Of a stretch of 64,000 nucleotides of DNA, positions 1 through 7,881 are shown piece by piece (within the stretch, counting starts at the first letter, position 1; each line of letters starts with the position of its first letter). The notes under the pieces are model-generated. The model did no database searches and was not told the origin of the DNA. It saw nothing but the letters and a program-made list of their open reading frames with translations. The position numbers and the translations under genes were made by a program. The stretch lies in contig NZ_PQSU01000026.1 in NCBI RefSeq assembly GCF_002920615.1, positions 85,072 to 149,071 of the forward strand. The letters are read 5' to 3'. This DNA comes from Streptomyces sp. Ru62. Its GTDB lineage: Bacteria > Actinomycetota > Actinomycetes > Streptomycetales > Streptomycetaceae.

Positions 1-819
1 GCCCTCGCCGAAGCCGTGAAGTACGCGCAGTGGCGGCGGGAGGCGGCCGATCCGGGGAAGGTGCCGGAGTACGACGACATCGACGAGAAGGGGGCCGCCC
101 GGCTCATCGGCGAGCTGCTCGCCCGCGGGCAAGGGCTCACCATCTCCGACGCGCAGACCTGCGAACTGCTCGCCAGGTACGGCATATCCGTGCGCCGCGC
201 CCTGCCCGCCCTCACCCCGGACGCCGCCGTCGAGGCCGCCCGCGCGCTCGGTTACCCGGTCGCCCTCAAGGCCACGGCCCCGCACCTCAGGCACCGCGCC
301 GACCTGGGCGGCGTCCGCCTCGACCTCGCGGACGAGGAGCAACTGCTGAGGGCGTACGCCGAACTGACCGAGCTGTTCGGGCAGCCGGAGGAACTGCGGC
401 CGGTTGTGCAGGGCATGGCGCCGCGCGGGGTCGACACGGTCGTACGCGCGGTGATCGACCCGGCGGCCGGGGCCGTGCTGTCCTTCGGCCTGGCCGGAGC
501 CGCCTCGCAGCTGCTCGGGGACATGGCCCACCGGCTGATCCCCGTCACCGACCGGGAGGCGACCTCGCTGGTGCGGTCCATCCGGACGGCACCGCTGCTG
601 TTCGGCTGGCGCGGCTCCACCCCGGTGGACACCCCGGCCCTGGAGGAGCTGCTGCTGCGGGTCTCGCGGCTGGTCGACGACCACCCGGAGGTGGTCGCGG
701 TCACCCTGGAACCGGTCGTCGTCGCCCCGCACGGAGCCAGCGTGCTCGGCGCCACCGTACGGCTCGCGCCGCCGCCCGCCCGTGACGACCTCGGCCCGCG
801 CACCCTGCCGGCCTACTGA
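1..819 (+). CDS. C-terminal part of an acetate--CoA ligase (ADP-forming)-like protein with ATP-grasp domain
   Basis: The reading frame is open to the first base, so the 5' end of the gene is missing; the GTG at 16 is internal. The visible 272 residues match the C-terminal ATP-grasp (ATP-grasp_5) half of acyl-CoA synthetase (NDP-forming) proteins: a conserved start (LARYGISVRRALPA), a nucleotide-binding stretch (GYPVALKATAPHLRHR), and the late block with FGLAGAASQLLGD. In actinobacteria this half is often fused to a CoA-binding domain and a GNAT acetyltransferase domain, as in Pat-type protein acyltransferases; whether that is so here cannot be seen. Such proteins either make acyl-CoA from carboxylate and ATP or acetylate acyl-CoA synthetases. 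The family call is firm and the substrate is open. Confidence 0.8.
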   Translation, partial: ALAEAVKYAQWRREAADPGKVPEYDDIDEKGAARLIGELLARGQGLTISDAQTCELLARYGISVRRALPALTPDAAVEAARALGYPVALKATAPHLRHRADLGGVRLDLADEEQLLRAYAELTELFGQPEELRPVVQGMAPRGVDTVVRAVIDPAAGAVLSFGLAGAASQLLGDMAHRLIPVTDREATSLVRSIRTAPLLFGWRGSTPVDTPALEELLLRVSRLVDDHPEVVAVTLEPVVVAPHGASVLGATVRLAPPPARDDLGPRTLPAY

Positions 820-1138
820 GCGGGACCGGGGGGCCGTATGGAGATCGCCGGACGGAAGCTGCCCGGGGGCGGCCGGTGGGACCGGGAGACCACCGCCCGC
901 GACGCGGGGCGGCCGCGCCTGCCCGCCGGGTACTCCCTCACCCGTCACGAGGGCCCGGACGTGATCTTCCCCGGCCCGCTCCCCGTCCGCTGCCCGCCGA
1001 GCTCCTGTCCGGTCGCCGCCGAAGGGCCGGAGGTCCCGCCGGGGTTCGATACCGAGGCCCCGCGCGCGGGCGTACCGGCCGTCCCCGGTCCGCGCGACTG
1101 GCCCGGACCCCCCTTGCCCACGGATTAGGATGGACGCC
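820..1138. other. Spacer, doubtful small ORF only
   Basis: These 319 bases separate the ATP-grasp gene from the DUF5998 gene. An ATG at 838 opens a 96-codon frame ending at 1128. Its third positions are very G/C rich, as in real Streptomyces genes, but the product is dominated by Pro, Gly and Arg and shows no recognisable motif, transmembrane segment or good ribosome binding site. It may be a decayed gene end. No RNA gene or terminator stem was recognised. Confidence 0.3.
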
Positions 1139-1726
1139 ATGGCCAAGACCAGTACGACGACCCAGGGGCTGCGCGCGGCGATCGAGCGCAGCGGCTACTA
1201 CCCGGCCCTCGTGGCCGAGGCGGTGGAGGCCGCTGTGGGCGGCGAGCCCATCCGGTCGTACCTGGTCCACCAGGAGACCACGTTCGACCAGAACGAGGTG
1301 CGCCGGCACGTCACCGTGCTCGTCCTGACCGGCAACCGCTTCATCGTCAGCCACACCGACGAGCAGGCCGCCGACAGCACGTCCCCGACGCCGTACGCCA
1401 CCACCTCCACCGAGTCCGTGAAACTCGACCGGATCTCCTCGGTCGTGGTGAGCCGGGTGGTCGCGAACCCCGAGCAGTACACGCCGGGCACACTGCCCCG
1501 CGAGGTCGTGCTGACCATCGGCTGGGGCGCGGTCAGCCGCATCGACCTGGAGCCTGCCGCCTGCGGCGACCCCAACTGCGACGCCGACCACGGCTACACG
1601 GGCAGCTCCACGGCGGACGACCTCAGCCTGCGCGTCAGCGAGGCTGGGGACGGCCCGGAGACGGTGCGCCAGGCGCTCGCCTTCGCGCAGGCCATCTCCG
1701 AGGCGACCGCGGACGTCACGCGCTGA
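1139..1726 (+). CDS. DUF5998 family protein
   Basis: A 195-aa protein of a family restricted to actinobacteria, with no known function. It is soluble, with no signal peptide or membrane segment, and carries a small Cys/His-containing loop (CGDPNCDADHGY, near residue 145) that could bind a metal. An ATG at 1130 is in frame, but AGGA lies about 8 bases before the ATG at 1139, so the shorter start is preferred. Its stop overlaps the start of the next gene in a TGATG arrangement, so the two are translationally coupled and probably act together. Family membership is recognised from the whole sequence; the function is unknown. Confidence 0.75.
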   Translation: MAKTSTTTQGLRAAIERSGYYPALVAEAVEAAVGGEPIRSYLVHQETTFDQNEVRRHVTVLVLTGNRFIVSHTDEQAADSTSPTPYATTSTESVKLDRISSVVVSRVVANPEQYTPGTLPREVVLTIGWGAVSRIDLEPAACGDPNCDADHGYTGSSTADDLSLRVSEAGDGPETVRQALAFAQAISEATADVTR

Positions 1727-2922
1727 TGTCCCAGCTCTCCGCCTGGGACCACCCGGAACCCCTCGCCCTCGACACCGCGCCGCTGCCCGAGTACGGCAGC
1801 GGCTCCCTCGCCGACCTGCTGCCCACCCTGGCCGCAGGCATGGGCGTCCCCGGCCTGACCGCCACGATCGGGGAACTGACCCCCGCCGACCGGGTCTGCG
1901 TCTTCCTGATCGACGGCCTCGGCTGGGAGCAGCTGAAGGCCCACCCGGACGAGGCCCCGTTCCTGACCTCCCTGCTCGGCAGCTCCCGCGGCGGCACAGG
2001 CCGCCCGCTCACCGCCGGCTACCCGGCGACCACCGCCACCTCCCTCGCCTCCGTCGGCACCGGCCTGCCGCCCGGCGCCCACGGCCTGCCCGGCTACACC
2101 GTGCGCAACCCGGACACCGGCGCGCTGATGAACCAGCTCCGCTGGCAGCCGTACACCGAACCGCGGCCCTGGCAGCCGTACCCCACCGTCTTCCAGCTCG
2201 CCCACCAGGCCGGGGTGCACGCCGCCCAGGTGTCCTCGCCCGCCTTCGAGCACACGCCGCTCACCAAGGTGGCGCTCAGCGGCGGCAGTTTCCACGGACG
2301 GCTCACCGGCGAGGAGCGCATGGACCTCGCGGCCGAACAACTGGCCGCCGCGGACCGCGCCCTGGTGTACACGTACTACGCCGAACTGGACGGCTCCGGA
2401 CACCGCTACGGCATCGCCTCCGACACCTGGCGCGGCCAGCTGATGTACGTCGACCGGCTCGTCCAGCGCCTCGCGGAGCAACTGCCGCCGCGCAGCGCCC
2501 TCTACGTCACCGCCGACCACGGCATGGTCGACATCCCGTTCGACGAGCGGCACCGCATCGACTTCGACGAGGACTGGGAACTGCGCGCCGGGGTCGCCCT
2601 GCTGGGCGGCGAGGGCCGGGCCCGGCACGTGTACGCGGTGCCGGGCGCCGAGAACGACGTGCTGACGGTGTGGCGCGAAGTGCTCGGGGAGCAGTTCTGG
2701 GTGGCCTCGCGGGACGAGGCGATCGCGGCCGGCTGGTTCGGGCGGCCCGGCGAATGCGACGAGCGCGTGTACCCGCGGATCGGGGACGTGGTCGCCGCCG
2801 CGCACGACGACGTCCTGATCATCGCCTCCGAGCGGGAGCCCAAGGAGTCGGCGCTGGTCGGCAACCACGGCTCGATGACCCCAGCCGAGCAGCTCGTCCC
2901 GCTGCTCGAAGTACGCTCCTGA
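1726..2922 (+). CDS. Alkaline-phosphatase-superfamily hydrolase (nucleotide pyrophosphatase/phosphodiesterase type)
   Basis: A 398-aa metal-dependent phosphohydrolase of the type I phosphodiesterase/nucleotide pyrophosphatase family. Visible signatures are VFLIDGLGWEQL (first metal-binding Asp, near residue 63), a Thr-rich stretch TAGYPATTATSLAS holding the expected Thr nucleophile, and YVTADHGMVDIP (metal-binding Asp-His, near residue 260), with a final His in NHGSMTPAEQ. It lacks a signal peptide, so it probably acts in the cytoplasm. It overlaps the DUF5998 gene by one base, indicating a two-gene operon. The substrate (nucleotide, phospholipid head group or other phosphodiester) cannot be deduced. 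Confidence 0.85.
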   Translation: MSQLSAWDHPEPLALDTAPLPEYGSGSLADLLPTLAAGMGVPGLTATIGELTPADRVCVFLIDGLGWEQLKAHPDEAPFLTSLLGSSRGGTGRPLTAGYPATTATSLASVGTGLPPGAHGLPGYTVRNPDTGALMNQLRWQPYTEPRPWQPYPTVFQLAHQAGVHAAQVSSPAFEHTPLTKVALSGGSFHGRLTGEERMDLAAEQLAAADRALVYTYYAELDGSGHRYGIASDTWRGQLMYVDRLVQRLAEQLPPRSALYVTADHGMVDIPFDERHRIDFDEDWELRAGVALLGGEGRARHVYAVPGAENDVLTVWREVLGEQFWVASRDEAIAAGWFGRPGECDERVYPRIGDVVAAAHDDVLIIASEREPKESALVGNHGSMTPAEQLVPLLEVRS

Positions 2923-2968
2923 ACCGTCCGCCCTCCTCAGCGACTCGCCGAAAGGTGCTCAACTCCTC

Positions 2969-3616
2969 ATGCCCGAGCTGGTGTTCTTCTCCGGAACGAT
3001 GGACTGCGGGAAGTCGACGCTGGCTCTGCAGATCGAGCACAACCGCTCCGCGCGCGGCCTGGCCGGCATGATCTTCACCCGGGACGACCGGGCCGGCGAG
3101 GGCAAGCTGTCCTCCCGGCTGGGCCTGGTCACCGACGCGGTGGAGGTCGAGGACGGCCAGGACCTGTACGCCTATCTCGTGGACCACCTCTCGCGGGGCG
3201 GCCGGGCCGACTATGTGATCGCGGACGAGGCGCAGTTCCTCGCCCCCGAGCAGATCGACCAGCTCGCGCGCGTGGTGGACGATCTCGGCCTGGACGTGTT
3301 CGCCTTCGGCATCACCACCGACTTCCGCTCCAAGCTGTTCCCCGGCTCCCAGCGGCTGGTGGAACTGGCCGACCGGATCGAGGTGCTCCAGGTGGAGGCG
3401 CTGTGCTGGTGCGGCGCCCGCGCCACGCACAACGCCCGCACGATAGACGGCGAGATGGTGGTCGAGGGCGCCCAGGTGGTCGTCGGCGACGTCAACCAGG
3501 CCGGTGGCCAGGTCGGCTACGAGGTGCTGTGCCGGCGCCACCACCGGCGCCGGATGACCGCGGCGACGGCCCGCGCGGCAGCGCTGTCCCCGGACGTGCT
3601 GCCCGTGACCCCCTGA
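2969..3616 (+). CDS. tdk: Thymidine kinase
   Basis: A 215-aa type II thymidine kinase, which phosphorylates thymidine with ATP in the pyrimidine salvage pathway. The P-loop is GTMDCGKST (residues 9-17), the Walker-B-like segment is IADEAQFL, and the zinc-binding cysteines occur as LCWCGARAT and a late LCRRHH, the usual lasso and Zn-finger of this family. Length fits the family. It starts 47 bases after the phosphohydrolase gene and faces the VOC gene tail to tail with only 4 bases between stops. Confidence 0.95.
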   Translation: MPELVFFSGTMDCGKSTLALQIEHNRSARGLAGMIFTRDDRAGEGKLSSRLGLVTDAVEVEDGQDLYAYLVDHLSRGGRADYVIADEAQFLAPEQIDQLARVVDDLGLDVFAFGITTDFRSKLFPGSQRLVELADRIEVLQVEALCWCGARATHNARTIDGEMVVEGAQVVVGDVNQAGGQVGYEVLCRRHHRRRMTAATARAAALSPDVLPVTP

Positions 3617-3620
3617 GCGC

Positions 3621-4412
3621 TCAGCGCGGATCCTGAACCACGGAGAACTCGGCGCCCTCCGGGTCCGCCACCGTCGCCAGCCGCCCGTGCGCGCTGTCGT
3701 GGGCCGGCTTGAGGATCCGGCCGCCCAGGCCGGTGACCTGCCGCAGCGCTTCGGCGAGGTCGGCGACCTCGAAGTACGTCCGCCAGTAGGGCCCCCGGTC
3801 CCGGGGCAGTCCGTGGCCGATGCCGTGCAGCCCGGCCACCGGACGGCCGTCGAGACGCAGGGTCAGATAGTCGAGGTCGGCGGAGACCACCGGCTCCTCC
3901 TCGTAACCGAACACGCTCTTGTAGAACTTGGCGACGCTCTCCGTCTCGTAGGTGACCAGTTCGTTCCAGACGGGCGTGCCGGGCACGCCGGTGATCGACG
4001 TGCCGAGGTACGCGGAGCCCTGCCAGATCCCGAACACCGCTCCGGAGGGGTCGGAGGCGATCGCCATGCGCCCGGCCTCGGCCGCGTCCAGCGGCCCGAC
4101 GGCCGGCGTGCCGCCGCACAGCCGTACGGTGTCCACGGTCCGGTCCACGTCGTCCGAGGCGAAGTACGGCGTCCAGGCGACCGGCAGCCGGCGGTCCGGC
4201 GGCAGCTGGCCCATGCCGGCGACCTGCCGCCCGTCCAGCAGCGCCCGCACATAGGGCCCGAGCTGCTGCGGGCCCGGCAGGAACTCCCAGCCGAACAGCT
4301 CACCGTAGAACTCCTCGGTGGCGTCCAGCGCGTGCACCATCAGGCTCACCCAGCAGGGCGTGCCGGGCACGCGCCGCGCGTGCGGGCCTGCCGACTCCCG
4401 TTCCTCGGTCAT
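3621..4412 (-). CDS. VOC family protein with two glyoxalase/bleomycin-resistance-like domains
   Basis: A 263-aa protein made of two tandem vicinal-oxygen-chelate modules, about residues 15-130 and 140-260. Each begins with a similar phrase (GTPCWVSLMVHALD; GTPVWNELVTYE) and ends with a PxGA.F segment (DPSGAVFGIWQ; DPEGAEFSVVQD). Fused double-VOC proteins of this kind are common in Streptomyces and are usually annotated as hydroxylases or glyoxalase-like; few have a demonstrated reaction. The expected metal ligands are incomplete, so a binding role is as likely as catalysis. The gene is convergent with tdk. Confidence 0.85.
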   Translation of the reverse strand: MTEERESAGPHARRVPGTPCWVSLMVHALDATEEFYGELFGWEFLPGPQQLGPYVRALLDGRQVAGMGQLPPDRRLPVAWTPYFASDDVDRTVDTVRLCGGTPAVGPLDAAEAGRMAIASDPSGAVFGIWQGSAYLGTSITGVPGTPVWNELVTYETESVAKFYKSVFGYEEEPVVSADLDYLTLRLDGRPVAGLHGIGHGLPRDRGPYWRTYFEVADLAEALRQVTGLGGRILKPAHDSAHGRLATVADPEGAEFSVVQDPR

Positions 4413-4650
4413 CGATCACTCTCTCCCCGGCCCCTCGTGGTGGCCGTGTCGCTTCCGCTCCCAGGAAGGGTGTACCTCCGGGAGGATGCCCGATCTGCCG
4501 TCTTTCGCCGCTTCCTGGCGATGGCCGGCGGGTGTCCGTCGGCTGTACAGCGCGTGCTCGGTCACGTACGTCGGGTGATCGAGCGTGTCCGGCCGAGCAG
4601 AGTAGCGGGACCTGGACGCCGCGGCCACCCCTGGCGTATGGATGGACGCC

Positions 4651-5502
4651 ATGACAGCCATCATCACCGCATCCGAACTCGCACACGAGCTGACCGGCGG
4701 CAACCCGCCGGTGCTGCTGGACGTTCGCTGGCAGCTGAGCACGGCGAAGGCGGCGGGCGCGCCCGCCTTCGACGGGCGGGCCGAGTACACGGCCGGCCAC
4801 ATCCCCGGCGCGGTCTTCGTCGACCTGGACCGGGAACTGGCCGCCGCGCCCGGCGCGCACGGCCGGCATCCGCTGCCCGACCTGGCGGAGTTCGGTGCCG
4901 CGATGCGCCGCGCGGGCGTGTCGGCGGGCCGGCCGGTCGTCGTGTACGACGGCGGGCAGGGCTGGGCCGCCGCGCGCGCGTGGTGGCTGCTGCGCTGGAC
5001 GGGTCACCCGGACGTGCGGGTGCTCGACGGTGGGTTGCCGTCCTGGGAGGGCGAGCTGTCCACCGGGACACCGGCCCCGGCCGAGGGCGACTTCGTGCCG
5101 GCGCCGGGCGCGGCGGGGCTGCTGGACGCGGACGGGGCCGCGGCCCTCGCCCGCACGGGTGTGCTGCTGGACGCGCGCGCGGGGGAGCGGTACCGCGGGG
5201 AGGTGGAGCCGATCGACCGGGTCGGTGGGCACATCCCGGGCGCGGTGTCGGCGCCGACGGCGGAGAACGTGGGCCCGGACGGCCGTTTCCTGCCCGCGGC
5301 GGAGCTCAGGGACCGCTTCAAGGCGCTCGGGGTGTCGGAGGACGCCGAGGTGGGCGTGTACTGCGGTTCGGGCGTCTCCGCCGCCCACGAGGTGCTCGCG
5401 CTGGCGGTGGCGGGCATTCCGGCGGCCCTCTACGTCGGTTCCTGGTCCGAGTGGTCCGCGGACCCGTCCCGGCCGGTGGCGGTGGGAGCGGATCCGCAGT
5501 GA
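4651..5502 (+). CDS. Sulfurtransferase (tandem rhodanese domains)
   Basis: A 283-aa two-domain rhodanese of the thiosulfate or 3-mercaptopyruvate sulfurtransferase group. The inactive N-terminal domain (about residues 5-140) carries LLDVRWQL and a GHIPGAVFVDLD block. The C-terminal domain carries LLDARAGERYRGE and the active-site loop CGSGVSA, with the persulfide-forming cysteine near residue 236. An in-frame ATG at 4642 exists, but the GGATGG before 4651 favours the later start. The strong palindrome at 5514-5545 terminates it. The Cys loop (Gly-Ser-Gly) resembles mercaptopyruvate rather than thiosulfate enzymes, an inference from motif only. Confidence 0.9.
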   Translation: MTAIITASELAHELTGGNPPVLLDVRWQLSTAKAAGAPAFDGRAEYTAGHIPGAVFVDLDRELAAAPGAHGRHPLPDLAEFGAAMRRAGVSAGRPVVVYDGGQGWAAARAWWLLRWTGHPDVRVLDGGLPSWEGELSTGTPAPAEGDFVPAPGAAGLLDADGAAALARTGVLLDARAGERYRGEVEPIDRVGGHIPGAVSAPTAENVGPDGRFLPAAELRDRFKALGVSEDAEVGVYCGSGVSAAHEVLALAVAGIPAALYVGSWSEWSADPSRPVAVGADPQ

Positions 5503-5513
5503 CCGGGCAGCCG

Positions 5514-5545
5514 GAAGAGGGGGCACGCGCGCGTGCCCCCTCTTC
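5514..5545. terminator. Bidirectional terminator between sulfurtransferase and sepH
   Basis: A perfect 32-base palindrome whose half is GAAGAGGGGGCACGCG. It lies between two convergent stop codons (5502 and 5561), so one hairpin can serve both strands. Confidence 0.85.
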
Positions 5546-5560
5546 GGCGGTAGGACCGTG

Positions 5561-6601
5561 CTACTCCTGCTTCTTGCGGCGCGTGCCGAACACGATCTCG
5601 TCCCAGCTCGGTACGGCGGCGCGGCGGCCGGGGCGGACGCCGTCGGCCTCGGCCTGGCGGTCGGTCGCGCCGATGAGCCGGTCGCGGTGGCTGCCCACGG
5701 AGCGCGGCATGAGGACGTCCGCGTAGGCGGAGCCGGCGGACGCGGCGGGTGCGGGCGGCTCCTCCGCGGCGGGCTCCTCCTCGGTGTCCTCGGAGGGTTC
5801 CGACGGGCGTTCCGGGACCACCAGGTCGCCCCGGAAGCTCGGCACGGCCTCCAGCAGGCTGGTCAGCGAGTCGCGTTCGCCCGTGCTCTCCTCGGCCGGC
5901 TCCGACGACTGCGCGGGCAGGCTGGGGCGCTCCCGGTCGCCCCGGTCGAGAGCGCGGTCCATGGAGCGCTCGCGCGGCAGCCGGGCGATCCTCGGGACGA
6001 ACGGGAAACTCGGCTCCGGTACGGCGAGGTCGTCGGACTCGCCGATCAGCGAGCGCGCCTCGTCGTCGACGGCCTGGACGAGCCGCCGCGGCGGGTCGTA
6101 CGTCCAGCTCGCCGAGTGCGGTTCGCCCGCGACCCGGTAGACGAGGAGCACCTCCCAGGTGCCGTCGTCGCGGCGCCAGGAGTCCCACTGCACGGTGTCC
6201 TTCTCGGCGCCGCGCAGCAGCAGCCGTTCCTGCACGGCCTCACCGAGCAGCGGGCCGGAGTTCTCGCCGGGGCGGCGGACCGGGGTCTTGCGGGCGCGCT
6301 CGGCCATGAAGGCGCGCTCGGCCAGTACCGGGCCCTCGAAGCGCCGTACCCGGTCGACGGGGATGCCGGCGAGCTGCGCGACCTCTTCCGCCGTGGCACC
6401 GGCTCGTATCCGCGCCTGGATGTCGCGCGGGCGCAGATGGCTCTCGACTTCGATCTCGATCTGGCCGAGGCGGGGCCGGTCGCCGCGGACGGCGGCGCGG
6501 AGCCGCTCGTCGATCGGAAGCGTGTACTCCGTAGAGTCGGCAGCCTTCAGCACCAGTCGTGTGCCGTCATTCGAGACGGCCACGACACGCAGTTCGGGCA
6601 T
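5561..6601 (-). CDS. sepH: Septation protein SepH
   Basis: A 346-aa homologue of SepH, an actinobacterial cell-division protein that stimulates FtsZ assembly at sporulation septa. The N-terminal DUF3071 region (residues 1-160) contains the helix-turn-helix (AGATAEEVAQLAGIPVDRV). A long acidic, proline-rich linker follows, and the protein ends in the conserved short tail AAVPSWDEIVFGTRRKK. The frame continues upstream to 6688, but the ATG at 6601 has GGGAGGT six bases ahead and gives the family's standard N-terminus (MPELRVVAVS). It is transcribed away from the gene at 7102, with a 500-base divergent spacer. Confidence 0.93.
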   Translation of the reverse strand: MPELRVVAVSNDGTRLVLKAADSTEYTLPIDERLRAAVRGDRPRLGQIEIEVESHLRPRDIQARIRAGATAEEVAQLAGIPVDRVRRFEGPVLAERAFMAERARKTPVRRPGENSGPLLGEAVQERLLLRGAEKDTVQWDSWRRDDGTWEVLLVYRVAGEPHSASWTYDPPRRLVQAVDDEARSLIGESDDLAVPEPSFPFVPRIARLPRERSMDRALDRGDRERPSLPAQSSEPAEESTGERDSLTSLLEAVPSFRGDLVVPERPSEPSEDTEEEPAAEEPPAPAASAGSAYADVLMPRSVGSHRDRLIGATDRQAEADGVRPGRRAAVPSWDEIVFGTRRKKQE

Positions 6602-7101
6602 GGGGACCTCCCGGGTGGTGCCTGCCGACGTCACGTGCGTCGCTGCTTCCGCTAGTCGAGTGTGGCCTGCCCGGGTGCAGCCTGCCACAACCTTGCCGAG
6701 TTGCCCGGCGTGTCGGGCACGGGCCCGGGACCGCCGTTATGGCACGGTTACCTGTTCGCAACGCTAAGTGACCAACTCCGTCACCCTGTGCAACTAGCCC
6801 CCTCCCGGCGATCCTGCAAGGCCGCGGGCACCCTGGTGGGAGACCGGACCCAGGGCTCGCAACAGTACTCCATTTGGACCACGTGCGTGGATTGGCGCGC
6901 CGCCCAACTTCTGGCAAGGGGTGCGACTTGGCCGTCCGCAACCGGTTTTGTGGATCATGAACGTGGCGAACTTCACGCAATCGCCAGAAACGGAACTAAT
7001 GGTTTCGTCCGTACGTCCCTTTCTCGTGCAGTCGGCCGACCAATGTCGTCAACTGCGGCAAGTGCTCCATGAGGTGCGGGAAAGGCAGGCAAGTTCCGGG
7101 T
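6602..7101. promoter_or_regulatory. Divergent spacer between sepH and a membrane-protein gene
   Basis: These 500 bases are less GC-rich than the flanking genes and must hold the promoters of sepH (leftward) and of the gene at 7102 (rightward). An ATG at 6957 opens a 50-codon frame without family resemblance or a clear ribosome binding site. No tRNA, riboswitch or clear operator was recognised. Confidence 0.4.
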
Positions 7102-7881
7102 ATGCGTGAGACGCCCGATACGGGTCGGAAGCGGATCGACCTGAGCGTCCCCCAGGTCGCGGGCAGCGCCCTCGCGGCGGTGGTGGCGGCCAAACTGGCT
7201 TCGTACTTCGGGGTGTACGGCACGATCGTCGGCGCCGGCGTCGTCAGTGTCGTCGCCACCTGCGGCGGCTCGGTCTTCCAGCACTTCTTCAAGCGGACCG
7301 GGGAGCAGCTCCGGGAGAAGACCGCGGTGGCGGCCCGGCCGCCGCAGGAGCGGGGAGCGCGGCCACGGGGGCGGCAAGCGTTCCTGCCGCCGGGCGAGTT
7401 CACCGAGGGCACCGTCTACCGGGCGCGGGCCGGGAGCCGGCGCCGCCCGCTGGTCGCCGCCGCCCTGGTCTTCGGGGTGACGCTGGCCGGCATCACGGCG
7501 TACGAGCTGGTCTCCGGGAACAGCTTCAGCGGCGGTACGGGTACGACGGTCAGCGACGCCGTCACCGGCCGGGGCTCCTCCGGTGCCACGTCCGACCGGA
7601 CACCCGCCCCTTCGGGCACCACGTCCCCGGAGCGCACGCCCTCCACCGGCGACGGCACGAGCCACAGTGCGCCCCCGGCGCCCGGCGGTTCACCGAGCGG
7701 CCGGCCGACCGGGCAGCCGGACTCCGGGCGGAGCGGGGAACCGAGCGGCGAGCCGGCCACCCCGGCCCCCACGCCCAGTGCCCCCAGCGCGTCCGCCACG
7801 ACGCCTACGCCCCCAGAACCCTCCGCAGATAGTCGTTCTGGAACAGCCGGTCCGGGTCCAGACGGTCCCGCAGCGCCGTGA
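7102..7881 (+). CDS. Hypothetical membrane protein with Pro/Ser/Thr-rich tail
   Basis: A 259-aa protein of unknown function. A glycine/alanine-rich hydrophobic segment lies near residues 17-45 and a second membrane helix near residues 115-138 (PLVAAALVFGVTLAGITAYE). It is followed by about 110 residues of low-complexity Ser/Thr/Pro/Gly sequence that is probably outside the membrane. Codon use is typical. Its last 77 bases run antisense over the 3' end of the oxidase gene, so either the genes overlap tail to tail or an original stop has been lost. The frame is open from 7069, but the ATG at 7102 gives the more natural N-terminus (MRETPDTGRKRID). Confidence 0.65.
   Translation: MRETPDTGRKRIDLSVPQVAGSALAAVVAAKLASYFGVYGTIVGAGVVSVVATCGGSVFQHFFKRTGEQLREKTAVAARPPQERGARPRGRQAFLPPGEFTEGTVYRARAGSRRRPLVAAALVFGVTLAGITAYELVSGNSFSGGTGTTVSDAVTGRGSSGATSDRTPAPSGTTSPERTPSTGDGTSHSAPPAPGGSPSGRPTGQPDSGRSGEPSGEPATPAPTPSAPSASATTPTPPEPSADSRSGTAGPGPDGPAAP

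Noticed and set aside
838..1128. 96-codon frame with high third-position GC
   Set aside because: It has no ribosome binding site, no motif and Pro/Gly-rich composition; GC-rich DNA gives such frames easily. Kept only as a description of the spacer.
1128..4653. Identical 14-base leader GGATGGACGCCATG before the DUF5998 gene and the sulfurtransferase gene
   Set aside because: It is probably coincidence of a Shine-Dalgarno-like GGATGG and start; no further similarity upstream.
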